Assembly: GCA_028705905.1 (NCBI GenBank)
Contig: JAQWCP010000014.1
Coordinates: forward strand, 1 to 14,973
Length of the DNA: 14,973 bases
Direction of reading: 5' to 3'
DNA from: Oscillospiraceae bacterium
Lineage (GTDB): Bacteria > Bacillota > Clostridia > Oscillospirales > Oscillospiraceae
Below the pieces are notes generated by a model. It saw only the letters and a list, made by a program, of their open reading frames with translations, made no database searches and was not told the DNA's origin. Below are positions 4,667 to 12,732 of this stretch, in pieces (positions within the stretch are counted from its first letter, which is position 1; the number at the start of each line of letters is the position of its first letter). The position numbers were made by a program, and so were the translations under genes.

Positions 4667-7600
4667 ATGAAAAAATTGAGTTCATTGTTTCTAGCGTTTG
4701 TCCTGCTGTTCTCGCTGGTGCTGCCGGCGGGGGCTGTGGGGGATGATCTACCATTGATGGAGGCGACGGACGTCGCAGATTCCGTCGCGTCCCCCGTGTA
4801 TAACGACATTGAAAACCATTGGGCCGGAATGGCCATTCAGACCTGGAGCAATTATGGCGTCATCCAGGGGTACGCCGGACAGTTCCGCCCGGCGGACAAC
4901 ATTACAAGAGCGGAGCTGGCGACGGTTTTGGACCGTTTGCTGGGCTTGCGGGAGATGGGGCAAAACCAGTTTACCGATTTGGATGAAAACTGGTATACCG
5001 ACGCCATGCTGCGCTGTGTAGCCGCAGGTATTTTAAAAGGCGATGGCAGCCGCATCCGGCCCAATGATCCCATTACCCGGCAGGAAGCTATGGTGATGCT
5101 GGGAAGAGCCTTGGCCATTGCAGAGCATGGCTCGAGTACCTCTTCCTTTGTAGATAAGGAAGAAGTTGCAGATTGGGCGCTGGGGTTTGTCAACGCCCTG
5201 ACGGAACGGCAGATCGTAAACGGTGTAGGACAAAATCGTTTGGCGCCCAAGGACACCATTGACCGGGCGTCTGTGGTCACCATTTTAGATAAGGCCATTT
5301 CCGTCTATGTCAAACGAGCCGGCACGACAGTTGCAGGCAGCACAGGGAACGGCAGCGGGATCGTCCTCATTGCGGCCGATAACACAACGCTGACCGGCGC
5401 GTTTTCCGGCGATATTTTGGTTGCCCAGGGCGCCGGCGCATTCAACTTGAGCGAAGCAACGGCCAGCGGTAGCATTTCCATTCTGGGTGCAGGGGTTTCC
5501 GTTGCAGTTTCCGGAGAAAGCCACATTGCCCAAGTGCGGGTGCTGAACCAGGCGAACCAGGTTTCCCTCCAGGTGGGAGCCAACGCTGTGGTGCAGCAGG
5601 TGGTCACAGCCGCAGACAACACGGCGGTGTCCGGTGCCGGTCAGGTGCAGGGTGTCATTGCCGCCCCTGGCGCGACCAATGCCAATGTGACGACTTATGA
5701 GACCAACGTCACAGCCCAAAATGGCTCCCAAAACACGTTGGCCTGTGGGAACGTCGTCCCTGTTGGGCAGACTGTTTTGACCAAAAAGCCGCAGGAGGAG
5801 CCCGGCGGCGGCCCCACTTATTACACCGTGTCTTTTGATGCCAATGGCGGCAGCACCGTTGCGACCCAGTCGAGGATATCCGGCCAGAAGGCAGAAGAGC
5901 CGGAAGTGCCCACTCGGAATGGATATCAGTTTGTCGGCTGGTATCTGAACGACAGTGCCACAGCATATGACTTTGACACCCCGGTAAAAAAGTCCATAAC
6001 GCTGACCGCCAAATGGAAGCCTGCCAAATATACCATTACCTTTGAAACAAACGGTGGCAGCGCCGTTGCGCCAGTTACCAAGGTAGTGGGGACCACCATA
6101 CAGGCACCATCTTCTCCCACAAAGGGGGGATTCCAATTCGGCGGCTGGTATGTGGACAGTGAGCTGACCCAGCCCTATGTCTTCTCCCGGATGCCGGCGA
6201 AAAGCTTTACGCTGTATGCCGCATGGGAGGCAAGCACCATTACCCTTAGCTTCCAAACAGCGGTTGGGGCCAGCCGAGTGGATTCCATTGTGCAGGCGGC
6301 GGGTGCCTCCATTACAGAACCGGCTGCGCCGACAAGAAATGGGTATACATTTGTTGGTTGGTATAAAGATTCCGGACTGACCACACCGTTTGTGTTCGAC
6401 GTGATGCCCACGGTCAATATGACGCTGTATTCCAAGTGGGATGCCAATACATATACCCTTACCTTTGAGACAAACGGCGGCAATACCATTGCCCCCATCA
6501 CCCAGCAATACCTCACCTCGGTGTCCGCACCGGCCGCACCAGTAAAGGTGGGTTGCTCCTTTGCGGGCTGGTACAGCGATGAGACGCTGACGACGAAATT
6601 TAATTTTGCTACCATGCCTGCGGAAAGTAAGACCCTGTACGCCAAATGGGATGAGACGAACAGCACCGTCACGCTGGTTTTCGACTGTAATTACACCAGC
6701 AGTCAAGGCATTGCCTCGGAGACAGGGACAGCTGGCACGCCGGTCACGCTGAAAGTGCCAAGCCGGGTCGGGTATGCCTTCCAGGGCTGGTACAGTGACA
6801 GCGGAATGGAAACGCTCTTTGCAGCTGCCCCCGTGTCCGGTACGACATTTGCAGGTGTCTTCCCCGCAGAAAGTAAGACTCTGTACGCCAAATGGGAACC
6901 CAAATCCATTACCCTTTCTTTTAACTTAGCGGGCGGCACGGTTGAGACACCCATTACACCCATCACCCAGGCGGTGGGCACACCATTGGCAGTGCCGGAG
7001 CAGATTCCGGCTATGGAAGGCAAAACCTTCCAATATTGGTATTCTGGCACACCCAATAACGGCAGCTTTTTCCCGGGGGTGATGCCGGAAAGCAATTACA
7101 ATGTCAACCTTTATGCTTATTATCAAGTGAATTCCCACACCCTGACCTATGAGACAAACGGCGGCGACGCCATAGAAGCGGCAACCGTCAATTACAAACA
7201 TCAGATGTCCGCCGTATTGCCCACGCCAACCAAAGAAGGCAGTTTCTTTGTGGGTTGGTATGAAGATGAAGGGCTGACCACACCGGTGAACCTTGCCACA
7301 GCGCAGATGCCTGATGCGGACAAGACTGTTTATGCCAAATGGGAGACGGCTTTGGCCCAGTTTACGGGAGACTGCACCATCAACCAATGGCAGGTCAATG
7401 AAGACGGGATTTCCATGACCATCATGCTGGACGCCGGGTACCAGTTTGACGATGAATATGTCAGTGCCCACCACGACGAAATTATTGACAGCATTGACTT
7501 CTATGGCACCCTGTTCAACAAGCCCACGCTGGAATATTACCCAGTGCCGATGGAACAGTTCATTACCCAAGGGCTCAATGCCTATGGCACCAGCGGCTAT

Positions 7601-8710
7601 TTCGCCTATTTAGACGTATCCAATGGCATCACGGTTTATGACCGGTTTGTGGGCCTGGACCCCGCTGGAACCCGGAGCACTGCCACCATAACGGAAGAGA
7701 CAAAGGCGGCATACCCCGGTGTGCAGAAGGGGATCCGGGATGCGCTGAAAGCAGGGGCCACATTCACCCTCAGCTCGGACGGCAGCGAATTGACCATTGC
7801 CTGCACGGCAGAAGCCGCCGACGGCTATTTTGAAGCATTTAACAACTCCGTTCCCGTCTGTAACGGCGGCATCCAGATTGTCAACTGCGACGTATTGATG
7901 GCCATGACGCTCCCCGCCGGTATGATCGAAGGGGTGGATGTGGACACCAAAATGAAGGGCGACAGCTACTACACCATCCAGGAGATGAAGATGCATGCAG
8001 AAATTTGGGAGTATGTGTCCGCCACCGAGGCGCTGGATGGAGAAGGCCAAGTAAAAGATGGCTATTTTAAAATTACATCCAATATCCAAGGGACAGACAA
8101 CAATGCATCTCCCACCGACTATGAAAATGGTCCGTACTATGTGAAGCAGTCGGCAACCGATACATTGACAGAGGCGGAGATCCGCGCCGGTGGGACATAT
8201 GGACCCAACGGGACCGGGTATAAGCTGGTCAAAATCTGCATCGATTCCCGCGTTGGCCCTTCCCAGTGGGCCAGCTCGAAGAACATGAGCACGTTTTTCA
8301 GCAATTTGTTCCGGACCTCCAAAGATGCATTTGGATATTCCGGCGTGAGCCTGGATACCTACCTGCCGAAAGATGATTCGGAATGGCTGAAGGTGGAAAA
8401 CAACATTGTCAATGGCGGGACGGATCCCTTTGCACCTTATAATGTTGTGAGCAACAAATACGTCATCAACTATAGCGGCAACAGCCGGAACGACACGGCA
8501 AATCCAGCCCCCATGTGGATGTTCTACGAAATTCCCAAAACGGCAGGGTTCAACATCAGCGAGGACATGGTGATCTATTGCAATATGATCGCCGGGTTCT
8601 ACGGCGGTTCCGGACAGTCCACACCAGTGAATGGACAGCCCATCATCGGGATGGACGGACGGTTCACCTTCCTTATTGAAGCGACGAACGACAGCGACTT
8701 GACCCCCTAA
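4667..8710 (+). CDS. Surface protein A: SLH x3, InlB-type repeats x7, unknown C-terminal region
   Basis: Exported cell-wall protein of 1347 residues. AAGGAG at 4655-4660 is 6 nt before ATG 4667, which gives a clean signal peptide (MKKLSSLFLAFVLLF, likely cleaved after AGA at about 23). Three SLH domains follow at about 45-97, 102-156 and 161-215; these bind secondary wall polymer. The TRAE-type motif is ITRAE, ITRQE, then a degenerate IDRAS. Residues ~220-380 are Gly/Ala/Val-rich with many Asn/Thr/Ser, probably a beta-solenoid or stalk. Residues 386-892 hold seven Listeria-Bacteroides (InlB B-type, Flg_new) repeats, each with F-x-T-N-G-G, GW-Y and a final L-Y-A-K-W; the fifth is longer and the sixth lacks the final KW. 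Residues ~893-1347 match nothing I recognise and contain several Cys; there is no LPxTG or membrane anchor. Likely role: adhesion or ligand capture. Confidence 0.9.
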   Translation: MKKLSSLFLAFVLLFSLVLPAGAVGDDLPLMEATDVADSVASPVYNDIENHWAGMAIQTWSNYGVIQGYAGQFRPADNITRAELATVLDRLLGLREMGQNQFTDLDENWYTDAMLRCVAAGILKGDGSRIRPNDPITRQEAMVMLGRALAIAEHGSSTSSFVDKEEVADWALGFVNALTERQIVNGVGQNRLAPKDTIDRASVVTILDKAISVYVKRAGTTVAGSTGNGSGIVLIAADNTTLTGAFSGDILVAQGAGAFNLSEATASGSISILGAGVSVAVSGESHIAQVRVLNQANQVSLQVGANAVVQQVVTAADNTAVSGAGQVQGVIAAPGATNANVTTYETNVTAQNGSQNTLACGNVVPVGQTVLTKKPQEEPGGGPTYYTVSFDANGGSTVATQSRISGQKAEEPEVPTRNGYQFVGWYLNDSATAYDFDTPVKKSITLTAKWKPAKYTITFETNGGSAVAPVTKVVGTTIQAPSSPTKGGFQFGGWYVDSELTQPYVFSRMPAKSFTLYAAWEASTITLSFQTAVGASRVDSIVQAAGASITEPAAPTRNGYTFVGWYKDSGLTTPFVFDVMPTVNMTLYSKWDANTYTLTFETNGGNTIAPITQQYLTSVSAPAAPVKVGCSFAGWYSDETLTTKFNFATMPAESKTLYAKWDETNSTVTLVFDCNYTSSQGIASETGTAGTPVTLKVPSRVGYAFQGWYSDSGMETLFAAAPVSGTTFAGVFPAESKTLYAKWEPKSITLSFNLAGGTVETPITPITQAVGTPLAVPEQIPAMEGKTFQYWYSGTPNNGSFFPGVMPESNYNVNLYAYYQVNSHTLTYETNGGDAIEAATVNYKHQMSAVLPTPTKEGSFFVGWYEDEGLTTPVNLATAQMPDADKTVYAKWETALAQFTGDCTINQWQVNEDGISMTIMLDAGYQFDDEYVSAHHDEIIDSIDFYGTLFNKPTLEYYPVPMEQFITQGLNAYGTSGYFAYLDVSNGITVYDRFVGLDPAGTRSTATITEETKAAYPGVQKGIRDALKAGATFTLSSDGSELTIACTAEAADGYFEAFNNSVPVCNGGIQIVNCDVLMAMTLPAGMIEGVDVDTKMKGDSYYTIQEMKMHAEIWEYVSATEALDGEGQVKDGYFKITSNIQGTDNNASPTDYENGPYYVKQSATDTLTEAEIRAGGTYGPNGTGYKLVKICIDSRVGPSQWASSKNMSTFFSNLFRTSKDAFGYSGVSLDTYLPKDDSEWLKVENNIVNGGTDPFAPYNVVSNKYVINYSGNSRNDTANPAPMWMFYEIPKTAGFNISEDMVIYCNMIAGFYGGSGQSTPVNGQPIIGMDGRFTFLIEATNDSDLTP

Positions 8711-8733
8711 ATTGAAAGACAGGACGGAGAGCA

Positions 8734-10299
8734 ATGGCTTTGATGAAACGAAAGCCACTGCGCCGGATGCTTTGTGCCTGGGTGATCCTTTGCTGGATCG
8801 CCCAGGCTATAGCACCTGCGCAGGGGGCGTATAACACCGTACCCACAAAGAAATATCCCACATTGGACCAGGTGGAGATGGTGACAAATGAGATGGATTC
8901 TTTTGAGCTGCATTTGAAGTTTTCCAACAATGTGGGCTGTATCGACGAGACCCAGGAAGGTCGGTACGATATGACCGGATACAACGAGGCCAATTTAACC
9001 AAATTTCACTTACACAACGCGGAAAATCGGGAGGGAGACGAGATTCCCATCACCGTCACGCCGCACCCTGAGACAGCAAAACATACGGACGAGTCGAAAT
9101 ATTTTTATATTTATGCCACTGATCTGGAACCGGGCGGCAAATATATCCTCACGGTAGACGAAGATCTCTATGCCAATATGGGAAACAGCCTGGGCGTCTC
9201 ATATGAAGTGTCTATCGACCTTTCCCAGTCGCCTCAGGTGACAAGCTGGGGCCCCACGGGAAAACTGCCCACCAGCGATGTGATCATCCAGCCACTTTAC
9301 CTCAAGGAGGCATCGCTGGAAAACGACCAGGTGGATGTCCCGGTAGATGTGTCTATCACCATGACCTTTGCCTACAACGTGTCCGGACCGGAGATGGTTG
9401 TGTACAACGAATCTTGCTTTTTCCTGTTCCAGGGGACAGAAAGTGTTCCCATTTTAGTGGAAGCAGGGGAGACGGTGAATGATTTTATTTTAACGCCTGT
9501 CGCGCCGCTGCAAGAGGGGACGGAATATAAAATTGTCGTCATCAAAGAACTTACGGCGCGCAACGGTAGCAACATGTCCAGCCCTGTCAATCTGTACTTT
9601 ACAACGGCTGTGCCGGAAGACCCAGATCCCAGCCCCAGTGTAAGCCCGTCGGTGTCTCCGGACCCAAGTCCCAGCGTAAGCCCGTCGGAGTCTCCAGACC
9701 CCAGCCCCAGTGTGAGTCCATCGGTGTCTCCGGAGCCCAGCCCATCACCTTCCCAGGAACCGGTGCCGGACGATTTCTATTTTTCGGATCTGTCTGGCAA
9801 CTGGGCGGCCAAGGAGATTAACCAATTGGCAGAATGGGGTGGTGTAGCGGGATATCCGGACGGTCGGTTTGGGCCAAACTACACCATGACACGCGGTGAA
9901 CTGGTCACCATCCTGGTGCGTCTGCTTTCACTGGAAGGAACGGAAACCAATGTATTTTCTGATACGGAAACCCATTGGGCCAAGCGAGAGATCTCAGTTG
10001 CCGTGGAACATGGCATTGCCAACGGTGTGGGTGGCGGCAAATTTGCCCCAAATGAACAGGTAACAAGAGAACAGGCGGTCACGATGATCACTCGGATTCA
10101 GGCATTAAAATCCGATTTGTCTCTCATCGTTCCGGTCTTTACCGATTCAAGCAAAATCTCTTCCTGGGCCAATGAGGCAGTGGGACAAGCGGCGGCTGCC
10201 GGAATTGTGAAGGGGTACCCAGACGGCAGCTTTGGCCCACAAAATGCCTTGACCCGGGCAGAAGCCTGTAAAATTTTGTATGAATGGAAAATAATGTGA
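8734..10299 (+). CDS. Surface protein B: two Ig-like domains, Pro/Ser linker, three C-terminal SLH domains
   Basis: Exported, wall-anchored protein of 521 residues, starting 23 nt after gene A with GGAG at 8726-8729. The signal peptide is MALMKRKPLRRMLCAW plus a hydrophobic stretch, likely cleaved near AQG (about 31). Two Ig-like domains of the Big_5/SbsA type span about 45-162 and 168-292; each has an F-x-x-N-V strand (KFSNNV 62-67, TFAYNV 211-216), and the second ends with YKIVVIKELTARNGSNM and LYFTT. A linker of three 12-residue PSPSVSPS-type repeats (about 298-333) leads to SLH domains at about 346-400, 406-458 and 466-520, with MTRGE, VTREQ and LTRAE motifs. The order (domains first, SLH last) is the reverse of protein A. 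An alternative start at ATG 8743 would remove three residues. Ligand unknown. Confidence 0.88.
   Translation: MALMKRKPLRRMLCAWVILCWIAQAIAPAQGAYNTVPTKKYPTLDQVEMVTNEMDSFELHLKFSNNVGCIDETQEGRYDMTGYNEANLTKFHLHNAENREGDEIPITVTPHPETAKHTDESKYFYIYATDLEPGGKYILTVDEDLYANMGNSLGVSYEVSIDLSQSPQVTSWGPTGKLPTSDVIIQPLYLKEASLENDQVDVPVDVSITMTFAYNVSGPEMVVYNESCFFLFQGTESVPILVEAGETVNDFILTPVAPLQEGTEYKIVVIKELTARNGSNMSSPVNLYFTTAVPEDPDPSPSVSPSVSPDPSPSVSPSESPDPSPSVSPSVSPEPSPSPSQEPVPDDFYFSDLSGNWAAKEINQLAEWGGVAGYPDGRFGPNYTMTRGELVTILVRLLSLEGTETNVFSDTETHWAKREISVAVEHGIANGVGGGKFAPNEQVTREQAVTMITRIQALKSDLSLIVPVFTDSSKISSWANEAVGQAAAAGIVKGYPDGSFGPQNALTRAEACKILYEWKIM
9625..9732 (+). repeat. Three tandem 36-bp repeats coding the Pro/Ser linker
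   Basis: Units at 9625-9660, 9661-9696 and 9697-9732 each encode DPSPSVSPS[V/E]SP, followed by a partial fourth unit (EPSPSPSQEP). The third unit differs mostly at synonymous sites. Such an array can change copy number by slippage and so vary the spacing between the Ig-like domains and the wall. Confidence 0.8.
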
Positions 10300-10378
10300 C
10301 GCATCATAGCGCCTGCGCCGGAGGAAAAACGTGTTTGACGGAAGGGCGAAGACAAACAGAGTGGGAAGGAACGATCCA

Positions 10379-11272
10379 ATGAAACAAAGGAAATTTTGCC
10401 CCGTGGCGCGGCGGTTGTTTGGGCTGTTTTTCGCCGCATGCCTGTGCCTTGCGCTCCCCCTGTGCCACGGGGCGGGGGAAGGCTCCGGCGGCGGCGGCGG
10501 CCCTGCGGTGCCGCTGGAAATGGATTGGAGCTTTCCCCAAAACGGAGAGACCAATGTCAGCCTGACACCGATTATCCAGTGTAAATTTAGCCACAATGTG
10601 GCCCATACATCCGTTCAGCGGCGAAACAAAATGCTGTTTTCCGTTCAGAAAAAGGACGGAACCCCCGTTGCGGCAGAGGTCTATATGGTAGACGCTCAGA
10701 TTGAATTTAGTAAGCGTCAATATGCCTATCTGATTCCCAAAGCACCTCTTGCGCCCCACACCACATATGTGGTTCATGTGGCGGAAGGGGTGCAGGCCAA
10801 AAACGGGATGGCCACAGAGCGGGCGCAATCATTTTCCTTTACAACCGGAGGTACGTCTGATACCGTGCCGCTGATGATCGACGTTCCTTCTCCAACCCCT
10901 GCAGGAACCCAGGCTGGTTCCCCGTCCCCTTCTGAAGGGACAGGGCAGGGCAAGACACCTGCGACCGGACAGATAGGAAGTCCACCCCTCCCTGGGAACG
11001 GGGTTTCGCCGTCTGCTTCCCCATCGGCGGCTTCTCCGGCGGTGAGCGGCGGAGAAAGCAGGGCGACGCCAACCGGCGGGGCGGAACAGTTGGATCAAGA
11101 CACATCAGACCCCTCCGCCGTGTCTCCTGCGCCTTCCGCTACGCTTCAAGAGAATGACACACCTGCCCCGGCCCAGGCATCTGGCATACCTTTGGGTGTT
11201 TGGCTGGTGGTGTTTTCGGCTCTCGCAATTGTGGTGGGTTTTGTGTGGACGGCAGTTTGGAAAAAGCGATGA
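10379..11272 (+). CDS. Membrane-anchored protein C: Ig-like domain, Pro/Ser/Thr-rich stalk, C-terminal TM helix
   Basis: 297 residues. Signal peptide MKQRKFCPVARRLFGLFFAA plus a hydrophobic run (to about 32), then a Gly-rich stretch, one Big_5-type Ig-like domain (about 48-156: PQNGETNV, KFSHNV at 69-74, TYVVHVAEGVQAKNGM, FSFTT), a Pro/Ser/Thr/Gly-rich stalk (157-268) and a TM helix (about 270-293) ending in WKKR, a typical stop-transfer tail. The Ig-like domain looks like the second one in protein B, so the two genes probably share ancestry. ATG 10379 (AAGGA, 8-nt spacer) is chosen for its normal signal peptide. GTG 10331 has a better SD (GGAGG 10320-10324, 6-nt spacer) and would add 16 residues, so the start is uncertain. 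There is no LPxTG or convincing lipobox. Its stop overlaps the start of the next gene. Confidence 0.82.
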   Translation: MKQRKFCPVARRLFGLFFAACLCLALPLCHGAGEGSGGGGGPAVPLEMDWSFPQNGETNVSLTPIIQCKFSHNVAHTSVQRRNKMLFSVQKKDGTPVAAEVYMVDAQIEFSKRQYAYLIPKAPLAPHTTYVVHVAEGVQAKNGMATERAQSFSFTTGGTSDTVPLMIDVPSPTPAGTQAGSPSPSEGTGQGKTPATGQIGSPPLPGNGVSPSASPSAASPAVSGGESRATPTGGAEQLDQDTSDPSAVSPAPSATLQENDTPAPAQASGIPLGVWLVVFSALAIVVGFVWTAVWKKR

Positions 11273-12732
11273 AAGAAGGGAATGCGCTTTTGTATGACGT
11301 GATTATCGTAGGCGGCGGCATTGTAGGCATGATGACGGCTCGGATACTGGGCCGCTATCAGCTTCGGGTGCTGTTGCTGGAACAGGCAGAGGATTTGGCG
11401 GAAGGGGCGGCAAAGGCCAACAGCGGCGTGCTGTATCCGGGCTTTCACCATCGAGGGGGAAGCCTGAAAGGCGTGGCCTGCGTGCGAGGAAACGCCCAAT
11501 ATGAAAGGATTTGCAGCGAGCTGCACGTGCCGCTCAAACGCACCGGAGCGCTTTATACGGCTTTCCACCCGGAGGGAGAGGCCATGTTACTGGAAAAATA
11601 TCACAGAGGTCTGGAAAACGGTGTGCAGGGCATGAAATTCCTGTCGGGAGAGGAAGCGCGGCGGCGGGAGCCGCTGCTCAGCCCCCGGGTGACAAAAGCC
11701 ATCTTCGCACCCAATGTCTCCGTGGTGTCGCCGTTTGCACTGCTGTTTGCCCTGGCGGAGCACGCCCTGCAAAATGGCGTGGAGATTTGGCTGGGGACAG
11801 CGGCACAGTCCATTGCCTCCCAGGGGGAAACGGTTCTGGTCGAAACCAGCCGGGGAACGCTGGAAAGCCGCTATGTGATCAACGCCGCAGGGGAAAACGC
11901 CGCGGTGTTGGAAGGAGGCGTGCGGGAAGAGGATTTGGAGATCCGCCCCCGTCGGGGACAGTTCTTGCTCTTCGACAAAGGCGTGGGTGATCAAATCCAT
12001 CATGTATTATATCAGGCCCAGGAGCAGGACGAGGGGGGCGCGCTGGTGGCGCCCACCGTGGAAGGGAATCTGATCGCCGGGCCTACGTCGGAAGATGTGC
12101 CCTCCTACCGCCATACGGAGACCACGGCGAAGGGACTTTCCCGGGTGGAGCAGGTGGCAAAGAAATTGCTGCCATCCCTTTCCATGGACGAGGTGATCAC
12201 CCAGTTTGCCGGGATCCGAACCAATATCGTGAACCTCAGCAAGGAGCAAAAGGACTTTATCCTGCGGGAGAGCGCCCCCCATGTGGTTAGCGCCCTTGGG
12301 ATCAAAAACCCCGGGATGACCGCCGCACCCGATCTGGCGGATCGTCTGATCCACCTTTTGGAACGGCAGGGGCTTTTGCTGTTGAGCGACCCGGAATATC
12401 AAAGCGAGCGGATGGGTTCCCGTCCCTTTTTGCAGGAAACGGCAGAACGGCAGGCAGCGCTGTTTGCAGAAGACCCGCGCAATGCCCGGGTCATCTGTCG
12501 GTGCGAAGGCATCACGGAGGGGGATGTGCTTCGGGTTCTTCGTGGCCCACTGGCGCCCCGGACCCTGAGCGGTCTGAAAAAGCGCCTGCGCCTTGGGATG
12601 GGCCGGTGCCAGGGTGGCTTTTGCACCGGCCGGGCGCTGGCGCTGATGAGCGAATATTTGGGTGTCCCACCTGGGGCCATTTTGCAGAGCCCGGGAACTG
12701 GCCCGGTTCTCAAAGGGAAGGTGAAGGGATGA
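11269..12732 (+). CDS. GlpA-like FAD-dependent dehydrogenase with C-terminal BFD-type [2Fe-2S] domain
   Basis: 487 residues, DAO-fold flavoprotein of the glycerol-3-phosphate dehydrogenase / L-2-hydroxyglutarate oxidase type. Seen: the FAD-binding motif DVIIVGGGIVG (residues 10-20), NSGVLYPGFHHRGGSLK, VSPFALLFALAEHA, the VINAAGENA segment and AGIRT near the C-terminal side of the catalytic domain. A BFD-like [2Fe-2S] domain follows, with C410, C412, C447 and C452 (CxC-x34-CxxxxC), as in anaerobic GlpA. ATG 11269 overlaps the stop of gene C by four bases (ATGA) and has only a weak SD, so translation is probably coupled to gene C. The upstream in-frame extension to 11200 lies inside gene C and is not used here. 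Likely reaction: oxidation of glycerol 3-phosphate or a related hydroxy-acid; no glpK or glpF is in the window, so the substrate is unproven. Confidence 0.88.
   Translation: MKEGNALLYDVIIVGGGIVGMMTARILGRYQLRVLLLEQAEDLAEGAAKANSGVLYPGFHHRGGSLKGVACVRGNAQYERICSELHVPLKRTGALYTAFHPEGEAMLLEKYHRGLENGVQGMKFLSGEEARRREPLLSPRVTKAIFAPNVSVVSPFALLFALAEHALQNGVEIWLGTAAQSIASQGETVLVETSRGTLESRYVINAAGENAAVLEGGVREEDLEIRPRRGQFLLFDKGVGDQIHHVLYQAQEQDEGGALVAPTVEGNLIAGPTSEDVPSYRHTETTAKGLSRVEQVAKKLLPSLSMDEVITQFAGIRTNIVNLSKEQKDFILRESAPHVVSALGIKNPGMTAAPDLADRLIHLLERQGLLLLSDPEYQSERMGSRPFLQETAERQAALFAEDPRNARVICRCEGITEGDVLRVLRGPLAPRTLSGLKKRLRLGMGRCQGGFCTGRALALMSEYLGVPPGAILQSPGTGPVLKGKVKG

Noticed and set aside
5285..6706. 473-codon open frame on the minus strand opposite gene A
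   Set aside because: It lies entirely antisense to a well-supported repeat protein, has no recognisable domains and no good RBS; it reflects codon bias and repeats in the real gene.
5822..7342. CRISPR-like or mobile repeat array suggested by the repeated sequence
   Set aside because: The repeats are in frame, about 65-80 codons long and encode InlB-type domains; they are protein repeats.
7610..8758. 382-codon minus-strand frame opposite the 3' part of gene A
   Set aside because: Antisense shadow with no family features.
10379..10480. Lipoprotein signal in protein C (Cys near the end of the signal peptide)
   Set aside because: The residues before the Cys (LPLC) do not fit a normal lipobox, and a C-terminal TM helix already explains anchoring.
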